A stretch of 64,000 nt of DNA. It comes from Arenicola marina. Taxonomy: Eukaryota; Annelida; Polychaeta; Arenicolidae. The notes beneath the pieces are model-generated. The model saw only the letters and a list, made by a program, of their open reading frames with translations, searched no databases and was not told the DNA's origin. The translations under genes were made by a program, and so were the position numbers. The stretch spans positions 5,224,823 to 5,288,822 of the forward strand of contig OZ025252.1 in the NCBI GenBank assembly GCA_964019135.1. The letters run 5' to 3'. Positions 60,504 through 64,000 of the stretch are shown here, one piece after another. Each line of letters opens with the position of its first letter. Within the stretch, counting starts at the first letter, position 1.

Positions 60504-61092
60504 GTAAGTGTGTGCCCCGCACCACGTGGTTGGTTGACGCGCCAGGCGTGTAAGTGTGTGCCCCACACCACGTGGTTGGTTGACGCGCCAGGCGTGTAAG
60601 TGTGTGCCCCACACCACGTGGTTGGTTGACGCGCCAGGCGTGTAAGTGTGTGCCCCACACCACGTGGTTGGTTGACGCGCCAGGCGTGTAAGTGTGTGCC
60701 CCACACCACGTGGTTGGTTGACGCGCCAGGCGTGTAAGTGTGTGCCCCGCACCACGTGGTTGGTTGACGCGCCAGGCGTGTAAGTGTGTGCCCCACACCA
60801 CGTGGTTGGTTGACGCGCCAGGCGTGTAAGTGTGTGCCCCACACCACGTGGTTGGTTGACGCGCCAGGCGTGTAAGTGTGTGCCCCGCACCACGTGGTTG
60901 GTTGACGCGCCAGGCGTGTAAGTGTGTGCCCCGCACCACGTGGTTGGTTGACGCGCCAGGCGTGTAAGTGTGTGCCCCGCACCACGTGGTTGGTTGACGC
61001 GCCAGGCGTGTAAGTGTGTGCCCCACACCACGTGGTTGGTTATAGCGCCAGGCGTGTAAGTGTGTGCCCCACACCACGTGGTTGGTTGTAAG
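60504..61092. repeat. 46-bp tandem array with CACGTGG in each unit
   Basis: About 12.7 nearly identical copies of a 46-bp unit: TAAGTGTGTGCCCC(A/G)CACC, ACGTGGTTGGTTGACGCGCC, AGGCGTG. One common variable site (CCCCAC/CCCCGC). High identity implies recent expansion. Unrelated to the 46-bp array at 1-3634. Confidence 0.95.
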
Positions 61093-61686
61093 TATGACCG
61101 CGTGTCACGTGTTACTGTCACGTGTCCTCATGTTTCACGGTTTCACGTGCCATTGTATTGTGTATCTAATCTGGATCATCCTATCATACGTCACTGACCA
61201 CGTCACGTGAACAGAATAAATATCAAACGTATATCTATACACCGCTTTCGTCGCTCTTTATTCAAGAAATGATCGGTTACAACAATACAATCAGGTTAAT
61301 CAGAAACTTCATTTCGCTGCCAAATTCCGTAGACGCCACCTGGAACAGTGGTGTTACTAGAGGGAAGCATCGATCTATGCGCTACAAGCAATGGAGAATG
61401 CACTTTTCATTTCATTGCCCAATTCCGTAAGCCGTCTAAAAAAGCGAACATCCTTCATTATAAATGCACTATGCTGGTCATCCCACTATCCTTGGCTGCC
61501 TCGGACCTACCTTTTACTGCCTGTATTCGTTGTTAAACGCCTTCGCCTCAATCTAGACATCGGCATTACATTTTATATCTACACCAGTCATATACACTAA
61601 AATACCACCACTGCATTGTATTCACGGAACATTCCATTACATTCTGGATAGTACACCCAATATTCACTGAACCTTTCCTCATATCC
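61093..61686. other. Spacer
   Basis: Unique sequence with several CACGTG/TCACGT words just after the array (61097-61210) and an AATAAA at 61215. No gene is assigned. Confidence 0.45.
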
Positions 61687-61931
61687 TATACTACTCACAA
61701 TTTGCTAAAGATCACCTCTATGCAGAGATATCTGAGTGTATAACAGGTTACTGTGTAATTCTACTATAATACAAAGACGTTTGCCTTTACCATGCATGGT
61801 GGCACACGAGTAACAGATTGGACACAGATTGGGGAAGGTTTATCTGTATTATAGTAGAATTTCACAGTCACCTGTTATATACTCAGATATCTCTGCATAG
61901 AGGTGATCCTTAGCAAATTGTGAGTAGTATA
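61687..61931. repeat. Long inverted repeat, 86-bp arms, 73-bp loop
   Basis: 61687-61772 (TATACTACTCACAATTTGCT at the outer end) is the near-perfect reverse complement of 61846-61931 (inner end GTATTATAGTAG, outer end AGCAAATTGTGAGTAGTATA). There are only a few mismatches. The 245-bp block would form a strong hairpin: a foldback transposon or a hairpin RNA source. No coding capacity. Confidence 0.9.
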
Positions 61932-62517
61932 TACACACATACTTCATAGGTTCTATAAGTACCATCACAGAACGTATAGCCGCTATACATAATGAAAGGA
62001 GCAGCAGTCTGTAGATCACATTCATACTCCGAACATGCTAAACGTACTATAACAGTCCAAATACACAGCTTTAGATGCATGGAACGTGTCAGTTCCGTAA
62101 CATACTCAACAATCATGGTGAACAACTGGTGAAATAGGTACGATTTTTCCCGAGCCATTGACAAAGTAAGCTGCGAAGCTGGTCTCAGGGCAGTGATAAA
62201 TGGAGACTTCTGGAGACTGACTGGACTTCACACCATGGTAAATAGGTTTGCTCGGCGATTGCCGTCATATTGTCATGTGGTTTACATGTATAATGATGTT
62301 GTCACTTTACGGCCTCATGACCAAGAACTAGCACAACTAGACAGCATGGGTAACACGTGAAGAAGAATGTTTTATTCCAGGTCACACCCCTCTTTTATAG
62401 ACAGTACAATCTGGTGGCTATTGAAGGCGTACAATACACACTTCACCTGGTGTGACCATTAAAACACATTCGTCATAACGTTCAAAACCCTATAAAGTCA
62501 TAATGACCAGTACATTA
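61932..62517. other. Spacer with one isolated copy of the following 37-bp unit
   Basis: At 62229-62264 a single unit of the downstream array (CACACCATGGTAAATAGGTT then TGCTCGGCGATTGCC) stands alone, 250 bp before the main array. Otherwise unique. Confidence 0.6.
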
Positions 62518-63626
62518 CACACACCATGGTGAATAGGTTTGCTCGGCGATTGCCGATCACACCATGGTGAATAGGTTTGCTCGGCGATTGCCTTTACACC
62601 AACGCGGACAGGTTTGCTCGGCGATTGCCTTCACACCACAGTGGACAGGTTTGCTCGGCGATTGCCTTCACACCATAGTGGACAGGTTTGCTCGGCGACT
62701 GCCGTCACACCATGGTGAATAGGTTTGCTCGTCGATTGCCGTCACGCCATGGTGAATAGGTTTGCTCGGCGATTGCCTTCAGACCATGGTGAATAGGTTT
62801 GCTCGGCGATTGCCTTCACACCATAGTGGACAGGTTTGCTCGGCGATTGCCTTCAGACCATGGTGAATAGGTTTGCTCGGCGATTGCCTTTACACCATAG
62901 TGGACAGGTTTGCTCGGCGATTGCCTTCACACCATAGTGGACAGGTTTGCTCGGCGATTGCCTTCAGACCATGGTGAATAGGTTTGCTCGGCGATTGCCT
63001 TCAGACCATGGTGAATAGGTTTGCTCGGCGATTGCCGTCACACCATGGTGAATAGGTTTACTCGGCGATTGCCTTCACACCATGGTGAATAGGTTTGCTC
63101 GGCGATTGCCCTCACACCATAGTGGACAGGTTTGCTCGGCGACTGCCGTCAAACAATGGTGAATAGGTTTGCTCGGCGATTGCCTTCACACCATAGTGGA
63201 CAGGTTTGCTCGGCGATTGACTTCACACCATGGTGAATATGTTTGATCGGCGATTGCCGTCACACCTTGATGAATAGGTTTGCTCGGCGATTGCCTTCAC
63301 ATCATGGTGAACAGGTTTGCTCGGCGATTGCCTTCACACCATAGTGGACAGGTTCGCTCGGCGACTGCCGTCACACCATGGTGAATAGGTTTGCTCGTCG
63401 ATTGCCGTCACGCCATGGTGAATAGGTTTGCTCGGCGATTGCCTTCAGACCATAGTGGACAGGTTTGCTCGGCGATTTCCTTCACACCATAGTGGACAGG
63501 TTTGCTCGGCGATCGCCTTCAGACCATGGTGAATAGGTTTGCTCGGCGATTGCCTTCACACCATAGTGGACAGGTTTGCTCGGCGATTGCCTTCACACCA
63601 GGGTGGACATGATTGCTCGGCGAGTT
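62518..63626 (-). repeat. 37-bp array derived from an exon end plus splice donor
   Basis: About 30 copies of a 37-bp unit; on the minus strand it reads CGCCGAGCAAACCTGTCCA + CTATG|GTGTGAAGGCAAT, with ACCATGGTG/ACCATAGTG as the main variant. The last 24 bases of the neighbouring minus-strand exon (63599-63622) match the unit at about 20 of 24 positions, and the exon's donor GTGTGAAG is the same as in most units. Confidence 0.9.
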
Positions 63627-63736
63627 GGTCGGATGGACTGCTTATGCATGTAGGACACGAGGTGATTGGGCACATCTCCTAGCACCTTGCTGGCCGTGCA
63701 GCTCCCGCTCCGCTCTGTGTCCTTGTACCTCACGAA
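63599..63736 (-). CDS. Internal exon of an unidentified minus-strand gene
   Basis: On the minus strand a good acceptor (CTGTCTATTTCAG) is followed by 46 phase-0 codons: FVRYKDTERSGSCTASKVLG, DVPNHLVSYMHKQSIRPTRR, AIMSTL, then the donor CTG|GTGTGAAG. The base composition matches the FUT8 exons (GC-rich third positions in part) rather than the flanking arrays. I do not recognise the family. The sequence is soluble-looking, with one Cys and no membrane segment. Its 3' edge is continuous with a 37-bp minisatellite made of copies of that edge, and its acceptor side faces a 16-bp array, so both flanking introns carry arrays. Reading through the donor gives an immediate TGA. The remaining exons lie outside the window or were not recognised. 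Confidence 0.6.
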
Positions 63737-63754
63737 CTGAAATAGACAGTACGG

Positions 63755-64000
63755 CTCGTCGTCCCTCGGCTCTTACGTCGCTCGGCCCTTACGTCGCTCG
63801 GCCCTTACGTCGCTCGGCCTTTACGTCGCACGGCCCTTACGTCGCTCGGCCTTTACGTCGCTCGGCCCTTACGTCGCTCGGCCTTTACGTCGCTCGGCCC
63901 TTACGTCGCTCGGCCTTTACGTCGCTCGGCCCTTACGTCGCTCGGCCTTTACGTCGCTCGGCCTTTACGTCGCTCGGCCCTTACGTCGCTCGGCCTTTAC
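63755..64000. repeat. 16-bp tandem array (CGGCCCTTACGTCGCT), cut by window end
   Basis: About 15 copies of CGGCC(C/T)TTACGTCGCT, upstream (in gene sense) of the acceptor of the minus-strand exon, hence intronic if that exon is real. It runs off the window. Confidence 0.95.

Noticed and set aside
60220..61121. Minus-strand open frames in the 46-bp array
   Set aside because: Three overlapping frames give rotations of the same repeat; no flanking exon or start context.

Overview
This is a eukaryotic nuclear window, almost certainly from an invertebrate animal. The recognisable genes are split by GT-AG introns, the exons are GC-rich, tRNA-derived SINEs and short inverted-repeat transposons are scattered through AT-rich spacer, and an estimated 28 kb of the 64 kb (hand count) is tandem minisatellite. 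The FUT8 protein looks bilaterian. From general memory, not checked here, amphioxus (Branchiostoma) genes have been reported to carry minisatellites that overlap exon-intron boundaries. That makes a cephalochordate a reasonable but unproven guess.

Layout. 1-3634: 46-bp array. 3635-6600: unique, then GC-rich spacer. 6606-8729: an apparently single-exon gene for a disordered 415-residue protein (CDS 6899-8146, AATAAA at 8724). 8793-10496: 12-bp CTG-rich array. 10690-12800: small G/C-rich arrays and one short transposon. 12800-27800: the longest unique stretch, holding SINEs, foldback elements and two modest arrays. 28514-38640: a chain of unrelated arrays (45, 24, 23 and 24 bp). 38661-45936: a 7.3-kb array of a 50-bp unit with higher-order structure, broken by exactly 200 N (45937-46136). 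46165-47185: 31-bp CACGTG array. 47190-50020: G/C-rich spacer.

50498-57193: the 3' five exons of FUT8 (alpha-1,6-fucosyltransferase) on the plus strand. They cover about the last 391 residues, that is the catalytic core and the SH3 domain. Each of the four introns carries at least one minisatellite. The exons for the N-terminal membrane anchor and coiled coil were not found. The first exon carries an apparent 1-base frameshift.

57200-62500: spacer with 37-bp and 46-bp arrays and a 245-bp long inverted repeat. 62518-64000: one internal exon of an unidentified minus-strand gene (63599-63736), with a 37-bp array on its donor side and a 16-bp array on its acceptor side.

The most interesting signal is shared by the two multi-exon genes. 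In FUT8 exon C (plus strand) and in the 63.6-kb exon (minus strand), the minisatellite unit in the downstream intron is itself a copy of the exon's 3' end plus its 5' splice site, so each intron contains a ladder of decoy exon ends and donors. In both genes the donor starts an in-frame stop (GTGA or GTGTGA), so use of any downstream copy would truncate the protein.

Nearly all long open frames in the window are by-products of stop-free arrays and are not listed as genes.
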